A stretch of DNA of 64,000 nt from Leguminivora glycinivorella (GCF_023078275.1 NC_062988.1:2931501-2995500); one strand, 5' to 3'. Positions 11,971-24,363 are shown, numbered from the stretch's first letter. Numbers and translations: made by a program. Notes: generated by a model not told the origin, from the sequence alone.

Positions 11971-14900
11971 TAATGTACTAAATTACAACACGTTTGAGCA
12001 ATACCATTTGAATTTATTAATATCGCGTATTAACTTATTAATTCGACCTTTAACTAAACTGCCTGATGCAAGGCTAACATGAAAACCATTTCACAGATGC
12101 CATGGCAAAATGTTATTCGCGTTTAAACGTGCGTTTGACGGGTGACAGTATAATTTCACTCATATTTGACAAAAAGTCTTATCGATACTGTTTTCATGGT
12201 GACATATGTCGTTTTGGAATAGAAAGGATGGAGGATGTATGCATCAATGAATCGGGGTTGACGGTGTATCTATACTTAGTATAAAAATAGGTATAGCAGC
12301 TAACGGTTGAACTACTAGTATTCAGTTTCAACATTTAGATGAAATGTTACTAAGTAAAAGCATTTTATGATAGTTGAGTCATGTTTCCACATTTCTAGTT
12401 CCAGTACCTGCTCTTGTGCTTTACCTTTGACCATTTATAAGGCAAGGGCGGACTCAAAAAAAGCCTTCCTGTATTGTGATATCACATTGTTCTTGTATAT
12501 TTTTATTTCAATTTGGGATAAAACTTTTCGAGTTTTAAAAGTTTAAATAACTACTAGATACATTGTTTACTTATAGCATTTCGCGACACGGTCGCATATG
12601 ACGACTATTCTGAAATTAAACAAATAATTATGAACTTGTGGAGTTGTTGTTTTATATACGAATCTCACACAATTCAATTTGAAATACTGGTTAATTTTGT
12701 TTTGATACTACAAGAATAAGTGTCAAAATTTTTCGTGTGGTATCGAATATTGGTCTACAGAAGTCATTAACTAGCATATTAGAATTATATAGGTATACTT
12801 TTGGTATCGTAGCTTACTAATTTGTTACGTAAACTAAATCTGTAGTATCACGTTGTAAATTCAGCCATTTTGGCTACCCCCGTAATCAATAGTCGATTAA
12901 TCAGTCGCAGGGCGGCGCGCGCGCAATCGCGCGGAAAATCTTACAAAAAATCGCAGCCCCGCGCACGCACTACTGGACCGAGTTAGACATGGAACAGGGA
13001 TGGTGTGGAGTAGTCCACAGGGAAATAAAAGCAATATTTTTTCCACTAGCAACCAACAATTTATTTTTTTTTAACTCTGAGAATTTAACTACGGTTGTAA
13101 TTAATTAATTTGGTATAAAAAAACTATACTGCTTAGATATTTATTCAACAAGATGGGTACAATTAGTTAAGCTAATATATGTGATTTTACATGATATAAT
13201 ATTTCAGTTTAAACCATCATCATATTTTGCTCAAAAAAGATATCTATTTGAGAGCATGAAATATACCTATTACGTTTTATTTTCCTCATAAGACATTTTC
13301 TTTGTTTTCTCGCATGCAATACTATTTGAAATTTCCCTCATTTTCTTTCTTTTCCTAGCCGATTTCGATTTTCGAGTACATGAGTCCGAAAGCTGACCTG
13401 CCCATTCAATACACGTTCATGTGACTTCAGCAGCCAATCTTTGTCTGCTCACTGGTCAAAACTGTAATGAAAATTCTTAAAATTTTTAGTTAGCAGTATC
13501 CAACTACTCCATGGCACCCCCTGCTCCGTGCCGACAGAAGGGCTGCGTCGTGTCGATAGCAGAGCCCATAAATCATTGCGGGCAAATGTCCCGCCGTTCG
13601 CTGCAGATTTGCCTGCGGACGGTACGGGCATTGCCTGTAGGCATATAATTTAGTGTAAGGCATCGTGTAGCCTATGTGTTGTGGCGTAGAGATTGCCAAT
13701 CAACTAGATTAATTATTCGATAGGTGCACGGTCGTGCTAATCTCATTTTATCGGTTTTATTAAATACTTCTGCCGCTAACATAAGTTTTTGGCATGCGCA
13801 TAATAGTATAGTAATATATTTGTTACATTCAGCACCAACTTCACGCACTTTTCTAATTCTTTAACATGGAAATTATGTAGCCAGCGTAACGAGCGCCTCA
13901 ATTCTACTGCATTTTTTTCTGTTCGACCACCTTATATGTATATTGGACCTACTCATGTGATTTGGATTTTGCTTTTGATTGCTTGGACATAAAATTAATC
14001 ATTTCATTAGGTACTCCACTATGTAGCCACAGCCTGCAAGAAATTCAGAGGTGTGTAAGCTCGTAGCTCTGACTACTGGAAGCATGTGAGTGGCTATTTG
14101 CGCTAGAAAAATGTTTATTGGCCCATTGCAACTTTTATTGTTAAACATTGTGAGGAATTCAAAAGTTCGCACCTTACACAATGCTGCGGGTTTATTTATG
14201 GAAGAGGGATAACTTTCAGTGCCAGATAAGCCATGAGTTTCAGTCTAATGGTTAGTTTTTGAAGTCAAAAATGTTCTGCAAGCTTCTTCTAACAATAAGA
14301 CAGAACATAATAATTGTACCACGTTCACTCCTAACTATCTCCTGTATATCTGTATATCTGTAATCGATGATCACAAAGCACTTTAAAATTACAACACCGT
14401 CTCTAATAAAGCCCTCCTCAATTCCTCACATACCTCCTAGATGGCACCGCCAAATAATTTAACATGTTACGTGTGACGTCACGCGTGCTCTGATACAGAC
14501 GTAAATCAGCATGCCCTGTTGACTGACTTAATTAATTCTGGAGATATATGTGATACATTTGAAATTAATTTCGACGTTTATGTGGAAATTCTCATTTAAG
14601 TTTATACGCACGTGATGGTTGCGCGCGAGCGGAAAAGTAGAAAAGGTCATACTAGAACGTAGTGCGTAGAGGTGACAAAAAAATCGGTTTCGAAAAAGGT
14701 TAGGTTTAAAAATCGAGAGTTTTCTGTTATTGAGAACAAGTTTGGATACTTTCCATACCTACAGTTAAGTTCGTAACAAATAATTTGGTGAGCAAACGGG
14801 GCAAGAGTCTGCTCCGAGACCAAGGGGACAACGCCGTCCTTGAAACGTCGGAGCTTGGTTTTAAAAACATACTTTTACGCGATTCAATCTCTTTTGTAAT

Positions 14901-15778
14901 TTTAAGTATTTTAGTTAGCAGTCCTTAACTATAACATATTCAAAAACAATTATTTAACAGTCACCTTGCAGTATTTCCGGAAGTCCCTACTTAAATGACA
15001 GTAACAACCCTTCTGGTGATACGGTTGTTTATATGGGATTCATTTGCTAGTTTTCCCAAGGCACCACCTACAATCACCATTGAAAACAATCTCAAAATCT
15101 GTATAGTCTACCTACAAACTTACGTCGACATGAATGGGTATGTCAGTGTCAAAAATTACAATATGTTTCTTCAAACAACCGACACAGAGTTTGACAGAGA
15201 CATATCAAATTCATATATTGTCTGAACTTCATGACTAATATTTCACGAATCTTACTTAGTTTGAATTACGCCATACATTTTTAACTAAATTACATAGATA
15301 TTCAACCGTTCTGAACAATTAATAATGCAAAATATAATTAACAATATATCTTAAATATTTACTTATATTTGTACCTACTCGAAGAAGAAACACTTTTCCT
15401 TTTCCACATGTGCATCCTCAATATTCCCTGGAATTTTACACATTATGTGAATTTACATGAATTAAGGACAGCCCGGGACTCTTCATTCCAATCGCTGTCT
15501 TAGTAGACGGGTTTTTGAAATATCCAGAGGTATGCGCAATCTTGAGTTCATTAAAATAAGTTTCCGCAAAGAAAACTTTAGTTCATTAAAGACATGCCAA
15601 CTTGTTGGCCAAAAAAATGAAAATTTTCAAATTAGGATTTCCGAAAATACCGATATCGAGCCACACCTTCTGCGATTATCTTCTCTATAAAAATAACTAT
15701 TTTGACATGGTCCATATACATTTTTAGACGTATTCAATTCGAGTATGTCAATGGACTACATCTACATTGACTACACAA
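11971..15778. other. No gene recognised; GC-rich patch at 12905-12970
   Basis: About 3.8 kb without a convincing exon. A CG-dense patch at 12905-12970 (GGCGGCGCGCGCGCAATCGC) and a mixed-GC stretch at 13500-13640 stand out from the AT-rich background and could be regulatory or a 5' exon of an unseen gene. Near 14835, GAAACGTCGGAGC resembles the core of foldbacks found elsewhere in the window. Confidence 0.35.
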
Positions 15779-15932
15779 ATTGACCGGGATATAGAAGATT
15801 TCCTCTTTGATTTTCATTGAGGTCCCAATATTTCGACGCAGTTGCATGCATCATATCATGATCACAGGGAACAGGAATATCGGTATCTCAATAGAAATCA
15901 AAAAGGAAATCACGGTCTATATCCCGGTCAAT
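15779..15932. mobile_element. Foldback MITE with ATTGACCGGGATATA ends
   Basis: The left arm starts ATTGACCGGGATATAGAAG and the right arm ends CTATATCCCGGTCAAT, giving a 154-bp inverted-repeat element. The loop holds TTTCGACGCAGTTGCATG and CATCATATCATGATCAC, shared with the partial copy at 7889. Confidence 0.75.
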
Positions 15933-16327
15933 ATAAGTCTAATGGAGCTAACCGTGAATCATTTAAAACTTACTGAGACAATATGATCTTATTAATTATT
16001 TACCTAGGCTAGGTATAAGTTAAGTTTTTACAAATATGTTTATAGGAATTTAATGTTCTTAAACTGGTTTTTCTGAGACTTTACTTTGCCCTGAGTTGGG
16101 TACGGACCCTCAGGACCCCTTGTTCCCAATTTGCCTTACTAGGGAGCAATTTGGTCGCAAATTGTCTTATTGGGGATCTGCCCAATCCAATTATGGCTAT
16201 ACTTCGCCATTTTGATTGTTTCCTAACAATACCGTAATAGAACATTAATCTTTGGAAAGTTTAGAGCCTTAAGCCTTCCTCTGACAAAGTGAGAAGCAAT
16301 ACAAATTTAGAAACAAATTTTGACTAT

Positions 16328-16344
16328 ATATTTACACACTAGTG
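16328..16344. repeat. Target-site duplication, left, of the SINE
   Basis: ATATTTACACACTAGTG is repeated exactly at 16678-16694, a perfect 17-bp duplication flanking the SINE. Confidence 0.9.
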
Positions 16345-16677
16345 TGAAGCTCTGGTGGCCTAGCGGTAAGAGCGTGCGACTTTCGATCCGGAGGTCGCGG
16401 GTTCGAACCCCGGCTCGTACCAATGAGTTTTTCGGAACTTATGTGCGAAATGTCATTTTGATATTTGTCAGTCGCTTTTCGGTGAAGGAAAACATCGTGA
16501 GGAAACCGGACTAATCCCAATAAGGCCTGGTTACCCTCCGGGTTGGAAGGTCAGATGGCAGTCGCTTTCGTAAAACTAGTGCCTACGCCAAATCTTGGGA
16601 TTAGTTGTCAAAGCGGACCCCAGGCTCCCATGAGCCGTGGCAAATGCCGGGACAACGCAAGGAGGAAAAAAAAAAAA
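16345..16677 (+). mobile_element. Full-length tRNA-derived SINE
   Basis: A 5' tRNA-like head (16350-16422) carries an A box (TGGCCTAGCGG) and a consensus B box (GGTTCGAACCC), followed by CGGCTCGTACCA. These make up an internal RNA polymerase III promoter. The unrelated body runs through GGTGAAGGAAAACATCGTGA and GGTTGGAAGGTCAGATGGCA, then a poly(A) tail (16666-16677). It is bounded by a perfect 17-bp target duplication, the mark of LINE-machinery integration. The open frames on both strands here come from the SINE. It resembles a SINE family widespread in Lepidoptera; I do not assign a family name. Confidence 0.92.
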
Positions 16678-16694
16678 ATATTTACACACTAGTG
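16678..16694. repeat. Target-site duplication, right, of the SINE
   Basis: Exact copy of 16328-16344, directly after the poly(A) tail. Confidence 0.9.
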
Positions 16695-16981
16695 ATTCTT
16701 TCCGTTCAAAGATCGCCTATATCTTTCTAAATAAAATCTACATATCAATCCTTTCTACAGTTTTTTCAGGAATTTCAGGTTTTCTAGTTTCAGTTTGCAC
16801 ACACAGTCACACAGACAGATGCGGACAGCGACTTTGTTTTATAATATTTTCTTTTCAAAACTGCTTAGAAGTAAATTTTTAACAGCAACAGGTATAATCA
16901 AAACATACAGGTTACAATAAAATTTATGAAAAATATTCATGAAACTACTTAAACTACGCAACAAAAAAGTCCTAGTATAGG

Positions 16982-17121
16982 TACAGTCAACCAATTGGAA
17001 CCCTAGGCTACTGTAGAACTATGTCACAGTGACGTTATAAATCAGATTGTAAGAAATCTCTTACTGCTTGTCATTTTGACATGGGTGTAGAGTGACCTAG
17101 GGTTCCAATTGGTTGACTGTA
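16982..17121. mobile_element. TA-flanked MITE with CAGTCAACC ends
   Basis: Perfect 25-bp terminal inverted repeats start CAGTCAACCAATTGGAACCC and close at 17119. TA flanks lie at 16982-16983 and 17120-17121. The 136-bp body has no ORF. The ends share the CAGTC start with the hairpins at 3844 and 31444. Confidence 0.85.
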
Positions 17122-17122
17122 C

Positions 17123-17850
17123 ATACAACTTGCCGTGTCACGTTGTCAACGACCTTTTATGATATAAACACCACGAATTATTCGGATATTATTAACTACT
17201 AATTCATTTACAACGATAAACATGTTCCACTTAAAGTACCATACATAACCTACAAAATAAATGGCATATTAAATAAAAGACAAAAACAAAATCAATCTCA
17301 AGCAGGAAATAAAACTAGCCCACAATAAAAAGTCTTCCATTCAGCGGGACGGCTACATTTCCAAATGGGGAGCGATCTTTGGCTTTTTTTACTCTCATTA
17401 CTACGGCGGTTTCCCGTTTTTTTTTCCATTCCGGTAAAAAGAGGGAAAAACGCGAAGATGAACTGGCGAGGTGCAGGGTAAATACGGAGATGGCTAGAGA
17501 TGAGGCGAGACAGATTAAAAACTATCGATATTTTTTCTAACTGTATAAATATCCATCGATTTATTTATTATGTGGCTTGATTTTTGTTTTATGTTTTTCT
17601 ACTCTTAAAAGTCCCATGTCAAAATTCTGGATAAATTACAAATTAAGTACTGCAAAAAAAATGTGTGAGAAGAATTAAAATGAATAGTATTTTAGTAAAA
17701 TTTAGAATAATACTTACAATTCAATTTTTTATCGAGCAATGCAATTTTAAATAGACAAAAATCGCTGTGTCATTATGTGTCACGTATTTTGACAAGTATA
17801 CTTGCGACAAAGTCTACGGGAGTCTCCGGTTTACCACATCGTAACTAGGT
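17123..17850. other. No gene recognised
   Basis: AT-rich DNA with poly-T runs at 17385-17425. No exon or repeat family was identified. Confidence 0.35.
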
Positions 17851-17859
17851 CGTAGCCAA

Positions 17860-18537
17860 GGGTCCATATTGGCTCATATAAAATTATTTGTTATAAAATT
17901 ATTGTTTATACCGATTTGTGCTCCGAATGATCATTTCTCATAATTTTACTTATCATAATTTTGTTTCATTATTATCAATAGTACTACTATCACTGTTCAT
18001 AATAATCATTTAGTCGAAAAATTTTAATCATAAATTCTATACAAATATTTAATAACATTCATAATTTTGTGTTTAAGAAAATCAATCATCATAAAATTAT
18101 TTAAAAAGTTTTGGGGAAGTTCTATGAAAAACTTGTGCCATTTATAGAAGCGCGCTTGAAGCTTTTACAGTGACATATACAATTTACATTAAAAATTCGT
18201 TTCTGGTCGCTCACGGTCAACCTAACACGCTCCTCCTCGCTACGCTCGTCGTCGCACCTAACTGGACTGTCACATGTGATGTCTGTTCTGTTAACAATAA
18301 TATAACGATAAATTATATTACTGGCAATCGTTATGATCAATAAGTATATAAACATAAACATTAGTATAAAACGTATTTATGATGAATGACATTATGAACA
18401 TAAGTCATTCGAAGTTACGATAGTTATTAACATAAAATTGTTATAAACAATGATCGTTATAATATAAAATTGTATGAGAAACATTTTCGGACTACCAATA
18501 ATCTATATAACAATTTTATATGAACTTTGGCGCACCC
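17860..18537. mobile_element. Mutator-like MITE, uninterrupted copy
   Basis: The 678-bp element starts GGGTCCATATTGGCTCATAT and ends with CTTTGGCGCACCC. The ends are inverted and imperfect, sharing GGGT and TCATATAAAATT. It is flanked by a 9-bp direct repeat CGTAGCCAA (17851-17859 and 18538-18546). The second copy at 42302-43643 has a different 9-bp duplication, which confirms the boundaries. A 9-bp duplication with GGG..CCC ends fits Mutator-like elements, although no transposase is present. The interior is AT-rich with ATAAAATTGTTATAA-like self-complementary words. Confidence 0.8.
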
Positions 18538-18546
18538 CGTAGCCAA

Positions 18547-19875
18547 CCACCACAAAAACTAAAGGAAAGGTCTAAGAAGGTTTACGCACTGATAATACAG
18601 TTGCATGTTGACTTTAGCCTCAGTAAAATGTAATCTATATCCATTTTCCTAAGACCTGCGAGCGTAGCACACTACTTGGATAAACTTCGGTATCGGTGCG
18701 TTTCTATCGCACTGACAAATAGTGTAAAAAGGACGACCTAACGTTATATCATTTATCACTATCGATATTTCGATCGATATCGATATTACGCTACCGTGCT
18801 TGCCTGCTTAAACGATACCTAATACTAATTATGTATATGGGCAAAACATACTGCTAAAAAGTTTACATTAAAATATCGATATTCTAAAATTGGTTCGTCC
18901 CTCGTCGGACAGACCGCACGGGCCGGTAGGCACGAAAAGTCCCAAAAATATATTAGAATATACATTACCCTACGCGACTTGGGAATGAATAGCCTACTTG
19001 CCTCCGCGGTTATCTATCGAGTAGGTATTTATATAGTCGTGCCTTTAGAATTAGCTGGATTTTGCATACAAATGTCTAAATGTAAGTAGTAGATTGTACT
19101 TAGTTCTAAAGTTCTGTCACAAAGGTTTTAAGTGATAAAAACTTTACTGACAGATATTTCTTACTATGCATATGCATGGTTTGAAAGCTCGTTTCATACT
19201 GAATAAATTGCAATATTACTTAAAGTACTTTGCTGTCGCAGTTTCGCGTGGTTCCTTGTAACATCTGAAAATTTGGTAAAAAAAAACAAGTCAAGAAACA
19301 CGCGACCTCTTCCGGACGTTTTTATTTTTTATTTATTTTTGGTTGGCTTAATATGCTTTAATGATACTTATTATAAACGCTGGGTCTTTTATCTTTAAGT
19401 TTGTATATGATTTTTGTGAATTAAATGGACAATATTGCTACTGTACAACGTTTTGTTGCACATTCCCGTTGATGATTGTGAAATCTAAGCGTTTTACTGA
19501 AAAGTACCCAAGTTCTAAAGGTTACTAGCAGACTTAAAGATTTCTAGGCAAATGAAATACCAGTAATTCAATATGCCCAAATTCAGAGAACTCATACTAA
19601 AAAAATAATTATTTTATTTGGCTAATGTAACAATGTTTTTTTTTCCTTTTGCGAAGTCTATTTTTCCGCGTGCTGACGTCTATCGACAAACTCAAAGTAA
19701 TCAAGGATTCTTAAAAATCACGATCTACATTTTCGATCGTGTATATCACATTTTAATAAGTATAAAACAGGTTTTGATATCATGTATTTTTTATTGAATA
19801 AAAACCTTTATATACAATTTTATCAGTTAAAGCATTTGTGACAGAACTTTAGGACCGACTAAGTAGACAGCATGT
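18547..19875. other. No gene recognised; decayed foldback near 18700
   Basis: At 18700-18725, TATCGCACTGACAAATAGTG recalls the loop of the perfect hairpin at 60954-61044. The following ATCGAT-rich piece (18758-18790) is palindromic. The rest is AT-rich without exons. Confidence 0.35.
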
Positions 19876-20082
19876 ATCACATGATTTGTTAAGACAATTT
19901 AAGCACAGGGAGAAAATTGTCCTGTCTGGGACATGCCTTTACAAGAAATTATATTTAAAAAGGTAACTAATGACACGTTCGGATTTCAAATATTCTTTGC
20001 ACTCTTGTGGATAAAATGCGATTTTGCTATCTGTTTTTAAAGAATAAAAAAGTCCTTTCCGAGCTAGTGAGGTGAAAATAAA
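19876..20082. repeat. 207-bp dispersed repeat, copy 1
   Basis: It is almost identical to 44819-45025 and of equal length, starting ATCACATGATTTGTTAAGAC and ending CTAGTGAGGTGAAAATAAA. It contains a CACTCTTGTGGATAAAATGC block also recognisable, inverted, around 32890-32910. It is a non-coding interspersed repeat. Confidence 0.8.
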
Positions 20083-20967
20083 ATTAAACAATTGATTTGG
20101 GCGATGACTTCACAGCGTGGCTCCGTTGCGTCGTTTGGTTAGTATTATCTATATTATTCTACGATTTTTAAAGTGACCGTGAAAGTTCACAAAACAAATG
20201 ATCCATTAAAAACGCCCCTGACACGGGTCCTTTCAGTGAGCCCTATACAGCGATGTACAGAAAGTTACGGAGGCTTGAAATGTCTGCGTCACGGCGCACG
20301 AGCACTCGAGACGAGCAAAGTCGAAACCGAGAAGCTTTAAAGTAGTTTCAACTATACGCAGCAAAGAGGGGGAAGTAAGATTTGAAGTTAGATTGTGCCT
20401 ACGTGAAGGCAAAATAAATGAATCTAAACAGTCACGAAAATCAGCCGAGCTACAATACAATCGCCCTGGACTGTTTCATAAACATCAAAATCGCCAACTT
20501 TTGATGCAAAGCAATTCGAAATGATGTTGTGATAACAATAATATTGTTGGTCTAAGTACTTACATCATATTATGATGTAAGTACTTTAGACAAGGTGTCC
20601 GCATATAAACATATGTTTATGAGATCGGTTAGCGACATATACTTTAGGAATCAATTTTTCTTATATGTCATGTCTGTTTTATCTTGAAACTTTCCAGATT
20701 ATTCTATGATAATACAGATGTTAGTCGTTATAAGCCCCTAACACAACAACGACTGTACCACAAACATATTAAAATAATATTTTACATATCCACGTCGGCT
20801 GCTTGCCGTCGGCAACGTTTCGGATGGACTATTTGCTACACCTTATTAATAAACGATAATATAATAAGGAGGAATAGTTATAATTATATAGAAATATTGT
20901 TCTCATTTTAGTAATAAACAAAGCTTTAAACTGTTTTACAAAAAAAATCCGTAAGAATTGGTTCTTA
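20083..20967. other. No gene recognised
   Basis: Unassigned DNA apart from the hairpin at 20551-20592. Open frames at 20233-20460 and 20684-20911 show no motif I recognise. Confidence 0.35.
20551..20592. repeat. Short near-perfect palindrome
   Basis: GTCTAAGTACTTACATCATA is followed directly by its near-exact reverse complement ending GTACTTTAGAC. It is a cruciform-capable 42-bp stem with almost no loop. Confidence 0.7.
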
Positions 20968-21288
20968 ATCTAAATACAAAATACAAAATACAAAATACAA
21001 AAATTCTTTATTTCTTTAAACACATGGTCATAATTTAGGGGATGGAGCCGCCCGGTAAGCAAGGAGTTGCCTGTGTTGGGAGGCCCCGCTCTTCCCTAGG
21101 TTAACAGTATCTACATTTTTTTTTTTTATCACTAAGCTGGATATCAAAATACATTTTTTGCTAAACTTAACTAATAACTAAAAACATTAGTCTACTTGCT
21201 ACATATATTTACATAAATTTAGAAATAAGACTAAGATTAAATTTAAATTTAAACATTCTTAATATTTTTGAGAATAAAATGTAAATGC

Positions 21289-21430
<142 letters not shown>

Positions 21431-21499
21431 GTCTGTTTGTTGGTTATACATATATATTAGTTCTGTCAGATTAAAATAAAAATTAAATAAAATAAAGAT

Positions 21500-21817
21500 T
21501 TAGTACTCTGGGATTAGAATTTTTTCCGTTTCCTCGTATGATTTCTGTTTTAACCATTCAGTCAGGACTAATTTGCACTGTTTTTGTGACTTTGAGTGGA
21601 TGTCTAATTCTTTGTTTATTTTGTTATATAAATAGGCAGATTTTGCATTAAACTGCATCCGTGCAAAGTGCGTTCTCGGACATGTGTACTTAGCTACGTG
21701 AATAATACGTCGACTGTTTTTGTAGTTAGGATTAAATGGTATTTGTTTATGTGTTTTTAGTGTTGTTTGTAGTATATATAATTTCCTGGTCGAAAGAAGA
21801 CCACTGGACCGAAACAA
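21500..21817 (-). pseudogene. C-terminal part of the retrotransposon ORF2, out of frame
   Basis: This 105-residue frame continues the RT ORF after a single-base shift near 21817-21822. It contains FNPNYKNSRR near residue 30, a YLYNKINKELD segment near 63 and a final WLKQKSYEE. That is the usual tail layout of CR1/Jockey ORF2 proteins (FRSSGLL..; R.....; LYNKLP..; WL). Because the tail is intact, the shift looks recent or is a sequencing indel. The ATG at its start is not a real initiation site. Confidence 0.75.
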
Positions 21818-23436
21818 TAAGTCAGTTGGGAATCTATTTTTTTGAACAGCATTACTTTTATCAGTGCTCGTTGTGCTCGTTCTAGGTCAATAAGACGACT
21901 TTTTGCAGCGCCGCCCCATACGGGTATACAGTACATGATGATAGATTGTACTAAGGAACTATAAATTTCGTTTAAAACATTTCGAGATTTGCAAGAGGCT
22001 GCTCCCGATTTTTTTGGAACAATGTACCTAAGTGTCTTAAAGATCCAGATCATTTTTCTCACTCTGCTGGTGATTTGGTCGACGTGAGAATACCAGTTCA
22101 AGTGTCGGTCTAAAATTACACCCAGATATTTATGTTCAGTTACGTTTTCTATTATGGGACAATTGCAGACAGGAGAATTTGTTTGTTGACACGAGTGTAT
22201 TTTAAGGTCCAGAGCAGGTGTTGGTTGCGTCGAATTTGTGATACTAAAGGAAATATATTTTGTTTTACTCGTGTTGAGTGTTAACAAATTTGTTTTTAGC
22301 CATTTAGAAATTTTGGCCATACCTCTTTCAGCATTAACCTTCACCTCGTCCCACGAACCTCCAGAAAAGATAACAGCTGTGTCGTCAGCATAAGAGAATA
22401 TGTTAGCTTTAGGGATGGACATTTCACAGAGGTCGTTTATGTAAACTAAAAATAAGGTCGGACCCAAGACGCTTCCCTGTGGCACGCCAAACAGTACGTC
22501 CGCGTTTGCACTGATATGTTCACCCAGCTTAACCCGTTGTTGCCTGCCGTATAGGTAGTCTGTCATGAGTGCGAGGGGTGTACCCCTGATTCCTTTTTTT
22601 TCCAGCTTTTTGACAAGAATGGGAAGAGAGACTGTGTCAAAAGCCTTCTTTAGGTCTAAGAAGACCGTCAAACACTTGTTTCTATTGTCAAGGTGATCTA
22701 CAACTATCGAGGTAAGAGAAGTGACAGCATCTTCAGTTGATTTACCTCTTCTAAATCCAAACTGCGATGTCGACAATAGGTTGAACTTGTCTAAGTATTT
22801 TAATAATCTGTTATTTAGTAGTTTCTCCAGAATTTTTGAGATCACAGGCAGAACTGAAATAGGCCTGTAGTTGTTGACGTTGTCTTTTTCCCCACCCTTG
22901 TACACAGGCGTTATTAAGGACTGCTTTAGTGATTCAGGGAATACTCCCATGCTGAAACAGAGGTTTACAATGTGCGTTATGATAGGAACTATTTCTTTTG
23001 ATACGTGTTTGAGAAAAGTTGTGGACACGTTATCCCATCCAGGCGCGCTGTTAGATTTAAGATTTGCAAGGGTGTGATAAACTTCTTCTTGAGTGGCAGC
23101 CAGCAATACGAAAGATCCGGGATGCACTGGAAGCTCATTGAGAAATGTGTTTAAGTCATACTGAGAGTCAGGGATTATTTGTTCGGCAAGTTCTTTTCCG
23201 GTATTGGCGAAGTGTGTATTTATGGAATTTGCTGACTCAGAAATTGAGGGTTTAATATTAAGAAGCTCTGTATGAAGTTTATTAACTCTGCTTGTATATG
23301 TTAAGGATTTTATATTTTTCCATAGAAGTTTATTATTGTTTACCGATTTTTCTAAGAGCTCTCTGTCGTAATTCCTTTTTAGTTTTTTTATAAGATTGAT
23401 AAGAAAACCAAAATTCCTCATGATTGAGCTACGCAT
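21757..23436 (-). CDS. Non-LTR retrotransposon reverse transcriptase (ORF2 fragment)
   Basis: This 559-codon frame encodes an RNA-dependent DNA polymerase that copies element RNA at a nicked target. Motifs in order are APGWDNVSTTFLK near 131, NNYRPISVLPVISKILEKL near 188, QFGFRRGKSTEDA near 225, FLDLKKAFDTVS (catalytic Asp261), FGVPQGSVLGPTLF near 316, the catalytic FSYADD (Asp351 and Asp352), and a YLGVILD thumb motif. No apurinic-type endonuclease precedes it, so the ORF2 N-terminus is missing. The last 19 or so residues after SQLT are out of frame, and the true tail lies at 21500-21817. All RT catalytic residues are intact. The motif wording fits the Jockey/CR1 group; the exact clade is uncertain. 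Confidence 0.88.
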   Translation of the reverse strand: MRSSIMRNFGFLINLIKKLKRNYDRELLEKSVNNNKLLWKNIKSLTYTSRVNKLHTELLNIKPSISESANSINTHFANTGKELAEQIIPDSQYDLNTFLNELPVHPGSFVLLAATQEEVYHTLANLKSNSAPGWDNVSTTFLKHVSKEIVPIITHIVNLCFSMGVFPESLKQSLITPVYKGGEKDNVNNYRPISVLPVISKILEKLLNNRLLKYLDKFNLLSTSQFGFRRGKSTEDAVTSLTSIVVDHLDNRNKCLTVFLDLKKAFDTVSLPILVKKLEKKGIRGTPLALMTDYLYGRQQRVKLGEHISANADVLFGVPQGSVLGPTLFLVYINDLCEMSIPKANIFSYADDTAVIFSGGSWDEVKVNAERGMAKISKWLKTNLLTLNTSKTKYISFSITNSTQPTPALDLKIHSCQQTNSPVCNCPIIENVTEHKYLGVILDRHLNWYSHVDQITSRVRKMIWIFKTLRYIVPKKSGAASCKSRNVLNEIYSSLVQSIIMYCIPVWGGAAKSRLIDLERAQRALIKVMLFKKIDSQLTYCFGPVVFFRPGNYIYYKQH

Positions 23437-23445
23437 AGCAACAAA

Positions 23446-23687
23446 TTAGTTTTCTATTTATGTTTTGAGCAAACCGAGATATTTATTAAAATAAATACAT
23501 GCAATAAATTCACTATCCATAAACCTTTCTTTCAACTTAAACTACACTTTGTAAGTAACCCATAAAAACAATAAAATATATCAAAACCATATTACGAACA
23601 TAAAACATTACACAGTAACTTACGCAGTTTGAAATAAAGTAAGGCGACCAAGTTTTCCCATTGCAATCTCGTTTGGCTTCGTCCAGC
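23446..23687. other. No gene recognised
   Basis: Short unassigned AT-rich stretch flanking the retrotransposon 5' end. Confidence 0.3.
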
Positions 23688-23833
23688 TTTAAAATGCAGT
23701 ATGTCAGGTGAAAATGTATGTCAGTAAAGACCTTTTATGCGGAAGAAAATGCTCCTTTCATGCAGCTTTAAACTGCAGTATGTCAGTTGAACATGTGTGT
23801 CAGTAAAGTCGTTTTGTACAGAAGGGAATGTTC
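23688..23833. repeat. Imperfect tandem duplication of about 74 bp
   Basis: CAGCTTTAAAATGCAGTATG at 23690 recurs as CAGCTTTAAACTGCAGTATG at about 23764. Both are followed by a TGTCAG..GTGAA..TGT.TGTCAGTAAAG block. Two diverged copies are visible. Confidence 0.7.
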
Positions 23834-24101
23834 GTCGCGTAGTTCATTGTTATGTGGCGTTGGCAGCTGAACTGGTAAGAGGCTTGGAAATTTGAAGATT
23901 CTGAGTTAGTGAATAATTTAGGTATTTGGCTTTGCGATATTTTGTAAAGACCATCAAAAAGATCATATTTGTAAAGTCTTTAGTTTTGAATTTTTTCAAT
24001 CATAATTTTAATTTGTTAGATATAACGTTCTTATAAAATCACTATTGGATTATAAATTCGTCAATCGATTTGTAAAACAGAGCTTATTTGGGAAAATATT
24101 G

Positions 24102-24274
24102 TACAGATGTAGTGCAAAAAGATTTGCCTTCGAATTGTGACGGAAACGTCCGAACGTGTCATGCTATTTCAGTCAGTCTCAGTACAAGATGTACTGACAT
24201 TGACTGAACTAGCATGACAAATACGAATGTTTCCGGATAAATACGAAGGAAACCCTTTTCTCACTACATCTGTA
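24102..24274. mobile_element. TA-flanked foldback MITE with CAGATGTAGTG ends
   Basis: Ends CAGATGTAGTG and CACTACATCTG are inverted and flanked by TA at 24102-24103 and 24273-24274. The arms remain largely complementary to the centre, with CATGCTATTTCAGTCAGTC against GACTGAACTAGCATG. There is no ORF. Confidence 0.75.
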
Positions 24275-24363
24275 TGTACGTAAACTTGTTAAATAGGAGT
24301 AGCATATTCTTTTCAAATAATGTAAATAATGAGTCACGTAGGTACTGGATTTACAAAATTTGT

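Noticed and set aside
16350..16422. A functional tRNA gene
   Set aside because: A and B boxes are present but the anticodon stem does not pair well, and the unit continues into a SINE body with poly(A) and target duplications.
18122..18361. 79-codon minus-strand frame in the Mutator-like MITE
   Set aside because: It lies within a repeat whose second copy does not preserve it as a longer frame. No transposase motif.
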